Shown in pieces: positions 20,250-33,439 of a stretch of DNA of 64,000 nucleotides. The translations under genes were made by a program, and so were the position numbers. Each line of letters starts with the position of its first letter. Within the stretch, counting starts at the first letter, position 1. Source of the stretch: Isoetes taiwanensis (taxonomy: Eukaryota > Streptophyta > Lycopodiopsida > Isoetales > Isoetaceae); assembly GCA_021234155.1 (NCBI GenBank), contig JAJEKV010000001.1, positions 27,791,768-27,855,767 on the forward strand, written 5' to 3'. The notes beneath the pieces were generated by a model, which searched no databases, was not told the origin of the DNA, and saw only the letters and a program-made list of their open reading frames with translations.

Positions 20250-23200
20250 ATGGCTCGCAACATGCAGGATCTTCCCGAGCAATCTATGAAACGGCTTTCC
20301 CTTATCCATCGCCATCTTTCTTCTGCTCATGAAGTTGGTGCCATTCCCTCGGTTCAACGTTGTGTGGTCTATTCTGAAACCGAACCTGCTCCAGGAGGAG
20401 GGCGCGGCTTCTTAACCGTGTTGGACAGCAGAACTGGGAAGAAGTATGAGATCGAAATCAGTGATGGTGGCACAATCAATGCAACTGACTTCAAAAAGGT
20501 AATTTTCTTTTTGTCCCACGGACTACTAATAAACATTCATGTCCTTGAAAGATAACTAGTTGACCTTGGTCTTCTGAAAGATATAAATTTGATCGTGTTG
20601 CAGATCACAGCAGGTGGGGATGGAAGTGGCCTAAAGTTGTATGATCCTGGTTATCTCAATACGGCACCTGTACGAAGTGCAATATCTTACATAGATGGGG
20701 ATAAAGGCATTCTAAGATATAGAGGATACCCAATCGAGGAATTAGCAGAGCATAGCACATTTCCAGAAGTAGCATACCTGTTGAGTAAGTTGTAGTCCAC
20801 TTAATTAAGAAGCTGTATAATAATTGAATAGGCAGTACCTGTTGATTTGATATGTGCTATCCTTTGTCTGGTAGTGTATGGCTATCTTCCTACAAAAATG
20901 CAGCTCTCTGATTGGGCAGCTTCTATTGCCCAACATTCTGCTGTACCAGAAGGAGTGTTGGTATGATTCTCCTTCCCTTTAATGGAAGCATATATGTGTC
21001 TCTTCTTTGTATGTGATATATGCAACTTATGGAGTCGTTTGTGTTCTGCAGTCTGTCATAGCTGACTTGCCACATGATGCACACCCAATGGGAATGCTTG
21101 TGGGCTCTATTTGTGCATTATCTTCATTCCATCCAGATGCAAACCCTGCGCTAAAGGTTACTTCTCACTGCATTTACTTTTGTTAAAATTGTTAATCGAT
21201 GTGCCATCATTCAGTTCATGGTAAGATATACTGTTCTGATTTCATAGTCAGATTGACTCCTGCAGCCTAGTACTTTGACCAAAAAAGTAGTTGAGAATGT
21301 TACTCTGTTGTGAATGAAATGGTAATCGTCATCCATTCCTATTCAGGGTCAAGATTTGTACAAGTCCCAATCAGTTCGTGATAAGCAGATTGTGCGCATT
21401 CTTGGCAAGGTAACTATTCGATTAAGCCTATCTAAACTGAAGTCTTATGTTATGTACCTCTGTCATTATGTTGCTACGTTTAGTACAGGTGCCAACTTTG
21501 GCAGCGGCTGCTTATTTGCGGATGGCAGGGAGGCCTTTTGTTGGACCTTTGAACACTCTTTCATACTCGGAGAATTTCTTATTTATGTTGGACTCTTTGT
21601 AAGTACAACCACCTGTATAATTGTGAATAACAAGGATAGTCACATCTGCATCCTATTAAGAGGAAGTATGTACTGCGATTGAATGTCTGATGTTTTCATG
21701 AATGAACAGGGGTGATAGGAACTACAGACCCAATCCACGGCTTGCTAGGGCATTAGACGTTCTCTTTATTCTGCATGCAGAGCATGAAATGAATTGTTCT
21801 ACTGCTGCAGCAAGGCACCTTGCCTCCAGGTGGGTCTTGGTCATTTAAGTTATTTGCACTTGCTTATTTGCCAGACATGTTCTTAAGTGGCGGTAATCTA
21901 AATTTTCAGTGGCGTGGATGTGTACACTGCAATTGCTGGTGCTACTGGAGCACTATATGGCCCATTGCATGGAGGTGCAAATGAGGTGCGGTCTGGCATT
22001 TTCAAATAGGAGTCCGTTTTTACTAGGTTAAACGAGTAATAATCATGTGCATCTGTTGTCTTCAAGTGCAGGCTGTCTTGAAAATGTTGAATGAGATTGG
22101 CACTGTTGATCGAATTCCAGACTTCATAGAGGGGGTGAAAAGCAGGTTCTTTCTTTATCCATTATGTAAATATATGCTACATGCTATATTACATCACTAT
22201 ATGCTAAAACAAAACATTGTTCACAATTACCTTGTCTCTTTATAAATTTTTTGGCATGTATTTAATTTCTTAAATGTAGAATGGTGAATTGATGTTAATA
22301 AGTTTGTGTTCATGTTTGGCTGCTGCATTAATACTTTCTCGTGAACTCCAATTGGTGTTCAAAGAATCTGGGGTCCTTAGATGACTTGATGGCATGGCAA
22401 AACTAAGAATAAGTTTCTTTTTGGGATTAATATCTCAGTTCGATTTTCTTGTAACAGGATTAATGAATTTTAATTGGAATAAGATATAAAGATGTACCAT
22501 ATAATTCTTTCTGACTGATATGGTCCTATTTAAAATATAGATTGGAAGCAACACAACATTTACATGCATTATAAGGATAATAACATTTTTAAAGTTGTAT
22601 ATGACTCTTTAGGAGGAGGAAGATGTCAGGTTTTGGGCATCGTGTCTACAAAAACTATGACCCCCGTGCCAAGGTAATGACATTTTGTGATTAGTTACTT
22701 TCTTTCCGTTGTTCCTTATGAAGAAGGTGGTTATGTATATAGGTTATCAGAAAACTTGCTGAAGAAGTGTTCTCTATTGTTGGGCAAGATTCTCTAATAG
22801 AGGTGTGAATTTGATTGGTCTACATAGATTCTTAATGGATTGTTTCATTCATTACCTAATTTTATCATCCGAGTTTGTCGTGCCATCAGGTGGCCATTGA
22901 GTTGGAAAAGGCTGCACTCTCGGATGAATACTTTGTGAAAAGGAAGCTCTACCCAAATGTGGATTTCTACTCTGGGCTCATTTACAAGTATGAACTTAGT
23001 TACTCAGATGTACTGTTTAGCCTAAAAAGTTACTTACACAGGTCTGGTTTTTTCTTAGGGCACTTGGATTTCCCACTGAGTTTTTCCCTGTCTTATTTGC
23101 AATACCCCGCATGGCGGGGTACCTTGCTCACTGGAAGGAGTCTCTTGCTGATCCTGATACCAAGATTATGAGGCCACAACAGGTTGTTATCTTATATTTG

Positions 23201-23383
23201 CCTTAGTTTTTTAAGGGGTTTGTTTGCTTGACAATAGCAACTTTTCCACAGTGGTATATTGGTGAATGGTTGCGTCATTATACACCAATATCAAATCGGG
23301 ACGTGCCGAATACAGTTGAGAAGCTAGGCCAAATTTCTGTCTCGAATGCGTCCAGGCGGCGTTTGGCTGGGACTCCTTTATAA
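20250..23383 (+). CDS. CSY: Peroxisomal citrate synthase (14 coding exons)
   Basis: Condenses acetyl-CoA and oxaloacetate to citrate. In plant peroxisomes this carries carbon out during fatty-acid beta-oxidation. Exons: 20250-20498, 20604-20784, 20875-20960, 21052-21156, 21347-21409, 21489-21598, 21710-21829, 21910-21985, 22072-22145, 22613-22673, 22743-22802, 22890-22987, 23059-23182, 23252-23383. All junctions are GT-AG and phases agree, giving 512 residues, the usual length. Near the N-terminus RLSLIHRHL fits the PTS2 signal R-L-x5-H-L. The C-terminus (LAGTPL) lacks PTS1. Catalytic and substrate motifs are intact: [36 protein letters not shown] and [10 protein letters not shown]. The ATG at 20250 is chosen because it precedes PTS2 closely. 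No stop or frameshift interrupts the spliced frame. Confidence 0.95.
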
Positions 23384-23928
23384 AGCTACATTTTCAGAGC
23401 TGGTCTAGCAATTTTTTTCCTGTTAGTCGAACATGATTTTTGCAATTATGGACAGTACATTGCTTAAAGTCTTAGAATAGCAAAAAATGTACATAAAATA
23501 TTCATTCTTTTATTAACTATGTGTTGTAGGGAGAAGTATCCTTCTTACATCCATCAAATATCAGGTGGAATATCTTAATTTCCAGAATTAGGACGTTTCT
23601 GTGTACCTGTCAGTGTGTAAAAGGAGAAAAATAGTAGCAACAAAATCCTACATATATGTATGCTCTGCTATGTTGTCTATGAAGACTTCCAACTGAGTGA
23701 GAAAGGTGATAAATAGCAGATGCTTGTTTGTGCAGATGCTTGTATATGTTAACGTCGATGAGCAACTGAGATTGCACTTGTTTGTACGTTGATGGTTTTC
23801 AGTAGTCCTGGTCTTAAAAGGAGATTGTTTTAAATATGTTTTCTAAGTGATCATTAGAAGATAATCCGAGAAGTGGGCTGATAAACCTATCTTCTCCATT
23901 ATGCAAAATAGTTGTCTAGGGAACAAAC
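23384..23928. other. Convergent 3' UTR region
   Basis: About 545 bases between the stop codons of two convergent genes. It should contain both 3' ends. ATAAAATATTC near 23490 is a possible polyadenylation context for citrate synthase. No other feature. Confidence 0.5.
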
Positions 23929-25787
23929 TCAAGACCCAATGAAATTTGAGATCTGAAGTAACCCAGCCTCTTTATAACATGTTGCTAGCTGTTCCCTAAT
24001 AGCATCCCAATTTTTATCAACAGACGCAAGATCCAAAAGGAAAGCAGCTTGATCCAGGGATACCTGCATAAGCCAATTACATTAATGAAACAGCAAACTA
24101 AAAATCAATGTTTGATCATTTGAAATGTGACCTGTTCAAGTGATTTGCCCTTCTTTATTTCTTCACGTTTGCCTTCTTCTGTGACTCTCTCCCTCATATA
24201 CTCGACTTTCTCATCTTCCCAACCTGCCAACTCAGCAGCCTTCTGTAAATATGCAAGGACATATCAGATATACTACAAAAAACACATGAAATCGACAATG
24301 TAAAACTGAAAGCTCACCTCGTAGCTGCACCCAAATGTCCACCAAGGCGACTTGAAAGCAATCCTGGCTGCATCCTTTGATTCTGCTACACGACCAATTC
24401 TGTAAGCAAATAAGTAGATTTTCTCTGAATTAACAGGATGATTTTCATGTTTTTTTTGACATATCCAAATTTTGTGTGAGATTGTTCTATATCAAGTTAA
24501 TCCTACATATTTGACTGCCAATGTAGGCTTATTATAATATTATAGTTAAGTTAATATTAACAAAATAAAATTACACCAAGACGTCACTTACTGAAGCATC
24601 AATTCTGCATTGAATATAAAAGGTCTCCCAAATCCAGGAAAGTGCTTTTTAGATGCGTAGTATTCTCCAGTAACTAGTGCAGACACCTTCAACACCTTAA
24701 ATTGTTAGAGTTGTCGGGGTAAACTACTACAGCTAAATGGAAAACATTTTAGAGGCCTTCTTACCTGATCACCTTTGCCAACATGCCGTAATGCTAGTCG
24801 TTCAAACACATCAGGGAAATGACCAACCTGGGAAAGAAGAAATTATGCAAAATACATATTGGAAAAACATAGATCAACCGAACCTTTTTCAGCAAATAGA
24901 CGTCCAGACTAGGTAGTTTAGAATTCTTGAAATCCCCTTTATTGTAAAGATGCTTCCCAGCATCTCCAGAGGCTGTATAGCAAATATGGTTAGGCCCATT
25001 TTCCATAGCGTCCTCTTCTACAAGAATTCTTTGGATATACTGATTTACCTGTAATATAAAAACCACAAGGGCTGTAAATTATGGCATTTAAAAGGTTGGC
25101 ACATAATGTAGAACTTTTCTTACCGTTTTGCCTAAGAGACAGACTCCAAATGTATGCACTTGAACCACTGGCATCTCCATGCTGTCAAAGAAAAAATTTA
25201 CATGTTCGCAAATGATGTATTGATTTTTCTGTTGCCAAATATGAAGACGTAACAAACGAGCAGAAGAATAAAATCTCACCCTTCAGGAGGGGTAGGCCAT
25301 CTCAACAATGCAGTAAGCAGACCTGGTAAAAGAGTAGAATAAGAGATACAACATTATTGCATTATTTAGTCCAGTTACCAGATGAAGGATCTCGTGATAA
25401 TGGAATTGCGAGTGGAATGATGCCTCTTCGATCATCAGGTTCGACAATTTCTTCCCCTAAGGAAGAAAGACATATTAACTCAAAATACAGTAAGTGCGAG
25501 CCTAGAACTAAAATATGACAAAGAGCAAATACTACCTTTGGCGCGGAGGATGTTGATTAAGGAAAGAAGGTGCTCTGGCGGATCAAGTGCAGCTACATTT
25601 TTCACAAATTTGGCATGGTCTGATTTGCGTACATGTTAATATCAAGCAGGCATGTTCCAAGATGAAGATTGTGAAATGGGATACCTGAAGCAAGATAGGT
25701 TGAAGCAGACGGCGACGCCGAAGCTGAAGATTGAGGGAGTACCCGGCCATGGTATGGCAGCGTAGTAAGTGCGCTAAGTGCCTTCAT
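23929..25787 (-). CDS. Conserved plastid-type protein of unknown function (11 exons)
   Basis: Exons on the minus strand: 25787-25685, 25619-25536, 25456-25379, 25322-25280, 25181-25124, 25048-24884, 24827-24765, 24686-24592, 24399-24318, 24242-24132, 24063-23929. All introns are GT-AG with consistent phases, giving 338 residues. The first 30 residues are Ser/Ala/Leu/Pro-rich with almost no acidic residues (start MKALSALTTLPYHGRVLPQ), as in a chloroplast transit peptide. The mature part has no membrane segment and no motif I can name. Marked stretches are VQVHTFGVCLLGKTV, GPNHICYTASGDAGKH, FGRPFIFNAELMLQIGRVA and SPWWTFGC. The C-terminal third is charged and helical (EGKREEIKKGK). It looks like a single-copy plant and algal plastid protein, but I cannot name it. 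The frame is intact, so it is probably functional. Confidence 0.85.
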
Positions 25788-26680
25788 TTTTGTTCCTCAT
25801 TTTGGCCTTTCTTTTCCAAATTATCTCTTTGGATTTTTGCCTTGGTGTTACAATTTCTAACAAATGACTTTGACTTGACTTATACTGTGACGCATTGCTT
25901 GACTTGGGATTAGCAATGAGCTCTTGCTAATATTCGATGTTTGGTCATATTGGTGGTATAATAAGAATTAGAAATCAACAATAGACACTCACGGACGGGC
26001 CGGACCTATAGAACAATGTTGGTGTTGGTGTGTGATGAAGAGGAATTTCTCTAGTACTAATCTTAGTGAAGATGTCCATTGGTGTACGAAGAGGATGTAG
26101 AGGTCCAGACTAATCTCGATGGCGAAGATGCCCAAGGTCCATGGTAACCTCATCTGTTTTATTTTAGTACTCATTTACTCTGGCAAAATGCCTTGGAGTC
26201 TTGTAGAAATATGCTTTTTCTTCTTTAAGCCTTTAATTAGGGGATTAGAAAAAACATGGAAAATATATATTTTATCGGGAAAAATTACAAAAATCTTTGA
26301 CAAGTTTTTTCCATTAAAAAAGAATCAAATATTTATAGAAAAGATCTAACAATATTAGATGCTCAGCAGTGGACTGTAGCGGTTGTTCTTTGAAGCGCGT
26401 AGACAAGAAAACATTGGTTTGATGTTCTAGTACATTTTAGCTATTGCAACTATCATCTTTGCAAAAGCTTTATAGTTTAGTATCCCAACATCTCTTTCTT
26501 AATCTCTATGCACATTTTTAAAACTACCAAGTCAGTGTTATCTTGATGAAGAAGATGTTGAGGAACTCTCTTGTAGTAGTGTTCTTGAACAATTGAATAC
26601 TCAAGCAAAATAAAAAAACTGATGGTAAGTGTATTGCTAAACAAAAACATTAATCTATACTTTCTCCACATGATACTATA
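25788..26680. other. Upstream region of the plastid-type gene; no gene seen
   Basis: AT-rich. The gene's promoter must lie just right of 25787. Beyond about 25.95 kb the sequence looks like retroelement-flank debris without a readable frame. Confidence 0.35.
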
Positions 26681-26684
26681 AAAA

Positions 26685-29200
26685 AGGAGATCTTGCTAAA
26701 ACTCTCGAAATTTTTAGAAGGTTCTTAAAGACTATTTCTAGAAGTTTTTGAAAGATTTTTGAACCTATGGAAGTATTTTGGTATGAATATGGATGGAACT
26801 GGAGACATAATACTTGGACTTGGCTTGCAGGCCTTCGAGGAAGGAACCTCTGTATGTAGCAAAATACGGGGACGACTTATTCTAATGACGTCCATAAACC
26901 TCAACAGCTTTATCAGAATCATTAGTCAAATGCTTTGAATGTATATAGGTCCGATCACTTGGAGAGTATCCTTCCTCAATTGATGAAGTATACAAACTTC
27001 AATAGAAGAACTTACTCTCCAAATCGCTCAAACTTCAAGTTGATAGGCGGTGGAGAAACTCGATCCAACGAGAAACAAAGAAACATGAAAGACCAGATGC
27101 AGGCTCACCATTGGAAGTTTGAGTTGAAACACAACATTGTTTTACTTGGGTAAAGGGACCAAATTGACAATAACTAAGCTTGTGCAAGAACAAGTTGCAG
27201 GTAGATATTGGCAAGGAAGCCATACAAAGTCACCAACATGAAAAATAAGTGCTTTCTGATAATGGGAATTGGCTCCTATAATGCTAATATCGCTCCTGTG
27301 CTTGAAAGAGATGTTGTTGAAGCTCTACTCAGAAATCACAATTCTTGGGCCGAGACTATAAATTAATATATCCAAAGGACCAACGAGGATGCTGGGCAGG
27401 CTTGAAAAAGAATGATGTCCGACTGGTAGAAGCATTTACTGAATTATTATAAGTGAGCTCAGCTAATGATAGCCAATCAATGCAGTCATCTTGCTAGCAA
27501 CTAATAAAGCATCTCAGATAATGCTCCAATGTCATTCTGCCTCTATAAGTCAAAGTGCCTCCATATATAAAAGATTCAAGGCTCACTTCCAGAAATCCAC
27601 AATTGTGGGTCACAATCATTGACAATAGTAAACAAAATTCAGAGAACTTTTCTAAGACTATCTGGAACCAACAATAGTTGCAAACGATAGGATAGCCGTA
27701 GAAGCGATGCTCTTTTTTCTAGCCCTTGACTATATTAAAAACATCAGGGAAATTTATATATTTGTTGCAAAGGACTACAACAGACTTCACAGGTACATAG
27801 CTCACCAAAGGATGAAGGTTTACTACAAATACTGAGTTTGCTCTTGCTTGTCGGCTTTGGTAAACTATTAAAGCAATTTCTTTCTAAATTGAGGGGTATG
27901 GTTTGGACGAAAACTCCCTATAGAAACCGGAGGTTGTATAGGTGGAGTTGAAACAAGATCAAGCATAGAAGAGCAGGAGCCAAGACATGAATAGGATCAA
28001 GATTAGGAATTTGATGAGCAAAACTAGAATCAAGGTCAGAATTGGGAGCAAAAACTGGAATTAGACTTAAAGCAGGGACTAGAACATAATAGAACACAGC
28101 AAGAATTGGGACAAAATTAGAGGCAAGAGAGAATGCATGACTATAGGTATTGACGCGGGAGTGGGGATCAAATGCAAACTAGGACTAAGGCTAGAACCAG
28201 AAAATAAGAGTGACCTAGACTGTCAGTCAATCTCGAGCCAAGGCAGACCCAAAACTACTGGTGCATGTGGTTGTCAATGAGATTAAATGTAGCTTTGCAA
28301 GAAACTCCTCTAAAAAAAAAACTCTAAGTAATGCATATATTTTGCGACTATTCTAGAGAAAATTTCATATCCATGAATCACTCCAGCATCACTGAATGCT
28401 CAATGTTGATTATAGGAATTGTGTGCTAAGAAGCAAACATATTATCCATGGAAAAAGCGTTCACCCCACAATCGGCTTATTCCAAAACATCTAATTTACC
28501 CATTTCTAACTTCAACAATGTTGAAATCAGAAACTCTTGGCTGTCCTTCTTAGAAGAAAAAAAAGTTCATCGATGGCGGCCAGCCACTAAGGCTGGGTTC
28601 ACATGCAACCATCGATGGAGAGGGGCCCTGTGAACCGGCTCTAAGAGACTCATGCTTGAATTGGCTCATGATAATTTTCAACAAGCTAGACTGTCTCGTG
28701 AACTATGTATCATGAACCTCTGTAGTACAAACATAGCTTTAATCGCTCTGCTGCTGCTTTTTAGCATATGGCACAAAGGGCCCCGAAAACTTGAACGGTC
28801 CACTTGCATCTGCTTGGACCATCAGCTTCAGAAGATGTAACTAGAGCAGGAATTGAAGTTAATACTAGACCCCGATGCTCCTGCTTATGTCTAAATTGGC
28901 GATTATTTCACCAGAATGCGATAATAACCTCTTTGAAAGTTTCGAAATCATCCATCGACAACTGATCTTTGATGTCACCTCGAATATCTAGTCTTACAAG
29001 AAGAGAACCAACCAAGTTCACCTGGGCTTGATCCATCGGATACTTATGAATATGCAACTGAATCGCCAACCAAATTTAATTCAAGAATCCGAGAAGCTTG
29101 GATTGCATGCCATAAATTTCTTGGACAAACTAGTATTGGGCTCTGAAGACCTCAATTTGCCAATTCTCTGCACTGGTGCATGTGGGATACTTCATTGAGA
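26685..29200 (-). mobile_element. Degenerate minus-strand Ty3/gypsy element
   Basis: Minus-strand pieces in element order: a gag-like segment at about 29.05-28.92 kb (KYPMDQAQVNLVGSLL), unreadable sequence, then an integrase end at about 27.53-27.42 kb. The integrase end shows TLEHYLRCFISC, DWLSLAELTYNNSVNAST and HPRWSFGYI. A C-terminal segment follows near 27.2-27.07 kb with LSYCQFGPF and, in another frame, LKLPMVSLHLVFHVSL, typical of the linker before a chromodomain. Frames are broken everywhere. Near 26.83-26.69 kb the sequence resembles parts of the duplicated blocks at 29.2 and 36.6 kb, perhaps LTR-derived. Confidence 0.6.
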
Positions 29201-30283
29201 AGTCTAGAAAACTCTAAGAGTCTCTAGAAGATATCTAGAGAATATTTTTAGAACTTTTGAACCATATGAATATGGATGACGACCATATACATATGATATG
29301 GATCACGGACTTTGTGTGTTGTAGAACCACTATCTTTGCCAATTCTTGAAGTCATATGATATTCAAGAACCTTCCTCTCTATTCATTGAATTCTAGAGGA
29401 GCCTTTCTCCCCCCACCTGTGAATTCAAGAAATAATATTGGGTGGGTGGCAACCTTCTTATGGAAAACTTGAAGTTGCTATATATGGTTTTTTCAAATGA
29501 AATTCACTTTGGATGACATGGTATATCTGGTAAACACCTCTATCGCATCTATGTGAAGCTGTGATATCTTCTCCATAATGTCCCGCTCAAACCACCCCAT
29601 ATTCTGAGATCATGTCTCAATGTGGCGTAATCTCAATTTGGCTTTGGATAATATATGTCTTGTTCTGGTGACACTCCAATTTTTGCAAGATAGAAATGAG
29701 TATCATATTGCTCTATACAAAATTCTAAGCCCAAAATCCTCTCTCTCTTTAATCAACTGCTTCCGAGGGTAAATGCACGTGAAGTGTGCAAGCTTTTTTG
29801 GAACAGAGTGACCTACGCCTGCAAATGCAGTTAAGGTTCTCCAGATAAGCATTGTGAAGGAGTTGCATGAACTTCTGCTGCAGGTTATTGCCAAGTATAA
29901 CTGTTTATATATCAAACTCAATTGGATGAGACTGATGAAGTCAAATTGGACGACTATCCAATTTACATGTTCTCTTATCGAATATCCAACTCGATTGGAC
30001 CGTAATATAGCCAAATCAGATGAGTGTCCAATTTAAATCTTACCTTAGTGACTTCGAGAACCGACTGAATCAAATTGGTAAAGGCAAATTGGGTTACTGC
30101 ACAATATAAATGCACTCTCAAGTCCTTTGAGAATGTGAATCTTTCTAGAGAGAGGATTCTCTCTCTAACACCTAGATGTCTCTATCTAGTGCTAAACCTT
30201 TTTTCCTCTCACTTTCTTAGTCAAGCTTATGAGGGACTACATGAAGACATGGATCAATTAAGAAAATATATTATTCTCGGAGA

Positions 30284-30314
30284 TGGATGGATGGATGGAT
30301 GGATGGATGGATGG
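30284..30314 (+). repeat. (GGAT)n microsatellite
   Basis: About eight ATGG units. In copy B the equivalent place holds a different repeat, (GATA)n, so the two copies expanded different tetranucleotides at one site. Confidence 0.85.
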
Positions 30315-31079
30315 ATATATGTATGTATATGTATGTATTTATGGCAGTTTTAGAGGAGGGAGAGGGGGGGACTCATTTTGACAATTTAAAATGTGGAAGA
30401 TACAGCTTTGGCTTGCAAATTATGATATTTGTTGTAGAAATTTGTTTGCATCCCTAAAATATAGTGATATATATACATTTTATTCCTTGGCAACTTTATT
30501 AAAATTCACCCAAGCACTCTTTCTAGTTTCAAAGCGCTTTAATACAAAAGAGATGCCCTCCTTCTCACTTGAAGGGCATCATCTCCATGTCCCATCTTTT
30601 CCTTTTTTCCTTTCTACGTACACCTCTCTCAAACAAGTCTTTGGCAAAAGTTTTGTTGACAGATCACAAAAGGAATCTTCAAACATTGTCTGTATATACT
30701 TGAATAAAGTGTTTATTGTATACTTCAAAATCTTCCAAATCTTGCCAATCAAATGCATATTGGTTGAGCACAAGAAAATATCTCATCTCATCCTCAAGAA
30801 TTGACTAGCAAATGAATGTACGACATATAATTGACTATAAAACATTAAAGGAAGGAAGGAAGTTTATTTTAACGTCCACGGAGGCCAGAGGCCTATGAGA
30901 CGGTACATGCAGAGAACAGGCAAAAAAGCCAAAAACCCCAACACCAAAAACATACAATGTAACTGTACAGTAGAACCCTACTACCGGGATGAAAAAACCC
31001 CCACTTGGGAGGAAAAACCCTAACAGTAGGCTCTCAAATACCATGCCCCTGAAGAGCAAGTCTGACGGCCGAAATCTGC

Positions 31080-31305
31080 AGGATGTAAGCTCCCGGTCAA
31101 GGCTACCATAGGTGATGCGAGTAATCGATGTAGCGGTGTGTCGAGCATCTAAGATCGGTGTGCACTTCTGGACATGGGCATATCTTTGGGCACCGGAGGG
31201 GGCATGGTGCTCATCCTCTATCACGTGCATCTCACAACACCGACATATCCTCTCCTCCACGGGATCCCGGTGCCCGCCATTCATCCCCCAACGACTGTTT
31301 TTCAA
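31080..31305 (-). pseudogene. LINE ORF2 C-terminal zinc motif
   Basis: ICRCCEMHVIEDEHHA is preserved, but the final C-P-A-Y is disturbed (SGAQRYAHV). Just upstream KKRRAIAAIRTGSHYLGIEK matches the same region of the 17.5-18.06 kb copy. The 3' UTR follows. Confidence 0.75.
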
Positions 31306-32199
31306 TTCCGAGGTAATGGGAACCCGTCCTTATGGCAGCAATAGCTCTCCGCTTCTTCACAGAGATGTGTGCTTTCAAATGCCGATGGGGTCCATGCTCA
31401 AGGCTAGGGATTAATCGAAATGATAGTGCTCGCCTTGGGCTTTGCAAGAGTAGAGGCATCCCACGGGGGTGGCAAAGATAGCCCGATCCAATTGCACATT
31501 CTCACAGCGCGATCGAGACCGCGCGGTGCCACCATCCGTTGGTAATCCATAGACCACCTCCTAAACCATCCCTTACAATTGCTCGTGCCATACCCTCTTT
31601 CAGCCCGGGGCCCTGGCGTTAACAACACGGCTGTGGGGGCAAGCGATGCTCATCCATCCCATCCACCTTATGGAAGCAAGTAAGATGCTGCCACAAGATA
31701 GCGTATCGTTGTAAAAGGCCGAACCCCGCCTCATACAACAAAATCGTCATACTGATGCGGTTGTCCTTCACTCCCAAGCTATATGTCAAGAAAGCTTTCT
31801 GCCCTTTCCAACCTATCCCACGTGTTTTTGCTAATCATTGGCCCCAAACCTCCACCCCATATAGCAAAGACCGGCCGACCAAAGCCCTAAACAGTGTGAT
31901 CTCTCCGCCCAATCCACAGATCTATCCCAAGAACACGCATTTTGCACTCGCATATAAAGCCTTCCAAACTGCACCGGCTCTCCTCTCCACACACTCATCC
32001 CACAAAGATGTTAGTAGTGAAATCAATTCCCGGATACTTGAAGCTCGCACCATCTCCACTTCCCGCCCCCGTAATATAACTCCCAGGATAGGGTGTTGCG
32101 AGGACGGGATCGCGAGAAGCTTAGTTTTGTGCAAGTTCACCGGTCATTCCCGTTGCCCCACGTAACCCACCGAGGGCATCCAAATGCTTCCGCATACCG

Positions 32200-33010
32200 C
32201 CGGGCCGCGGTGGGCTAGCAAAGCTACATCATCCGCATATAGCAAATCGGCTCACGAGGTCGCCTCGGATAATTGCACCCCGCTCCCCATGGTGCCGCAT
32301 CCACGCCTCCAAGCTATCAATGTACAACCCAAAAAGCGTTGGAGACAACGGGCAGCCCCGCTTAACTCCCATAGTGCTAGCTACCCGCCGATCTTCATAA
32401 GGCAGTGCAGCATGAATCCCATCATAAAGTTGGTGCACCCCATTCTCGCAACTCCCCGTGGAACTCGCAAGTCTTGCAACCTCTCGCCACAACATGTCTC
32501 TCGGGGACGGTATCATATGCGCCTTTAAAATCTACAAAGCGAAGAATACAAGTCCTGGCCACAGATTCCGGCTTGCCTCCATCAACACTCTCAAAGTGAA
32601 GATATGGTCGGGTCGTGGAGTGAGTTCAAGAAAGCCCCGCCTGGCCAATTGCCCGCACCCCCCTCCTCGCCCACTTAGTGAGTTTCTTCTCCACCACCCC
32701 CGCCAGGGAGCTTTGCAAACAAATGAAGCTTACCATAATCATCCCAGAATTACGGCTCATCCTTATTACCGCCTTTATGCACATGAACAACCTTACTAAC
32801 CATCCACTCCCCGTGAGCCTCTCGCCGAGCCTGGTTGATAATCACCGCCGGGGGCCCTACCACGATGGGCCACCCCATTTCAACAAAATCGGCACCGCAG
32901 CCCCCAGGAAATCCTTTTGCCTTGCCATTCGCCCGGATGCCCGAGGCCCCGCTGACATCCTCCCCGTGAGCCGCAAAGACCTCTCCTACCTGATCCGGGA
33001 CCACGGCATT
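32200..33010 (-). pseudogene. LINE ORF2 reverse transcriptase
   Basis: Minus-strand pieces: VVHVHKGGNKDEP (32.79-32.76 kb, RT motif 1), a middle segment, then VHQLYDGIHAALP and GVKRGCPLSPTLFGLYIDSL (32.38-32.31 kb), and after a frameshift the catalytic LLYADDVALLAHRG (about 32.25-32.21 kb). The catalytic aspartates are preserved. Confidence 0.8.
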
Positions 33011-33439
33011 AGCTCCCGAAGGTCATATAACTCCCCGCAAGCGGTGCATCCATTGCTCCACACTTACATTACCGACCACACGGGCGCTTCGGTATAACAC
33101 CTTACGCCAAAAGCTTTTGGCTCGCCATGAGCATATCAAACAAAGCCCCCGGTTTCGCCATGTATCTCCCCTTCTTGGCTTTTAGGAAGAGCTTATAGTC
33201 TTGCGGGGCCTCGTGGCAAGAATCGTGGATCTATGACCAAGCGCACTGGCTCTTTAGAGCCTTGCAATCGACATCAAACCATGGGTTCTCGTGAAAATGC
33301 GCGGTGTTCCTCCTTGGAGGGCCCTTCAATTGCAAAGGAAGCCCCAAAGAAATGCGGCGCCCCTCACCAGCCCATGCACACCCCTTGCAAAGGTGTAAAA
33401 GCTATCAAACCCCCTCAGAACTCCCGCACCAACACAGAT

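Noticed and set aside
30284-30353. Protein frame with Gly-Trp-Met-Asp repeats
   Set aside because: Translation of the (GGAT)n microsatellite.
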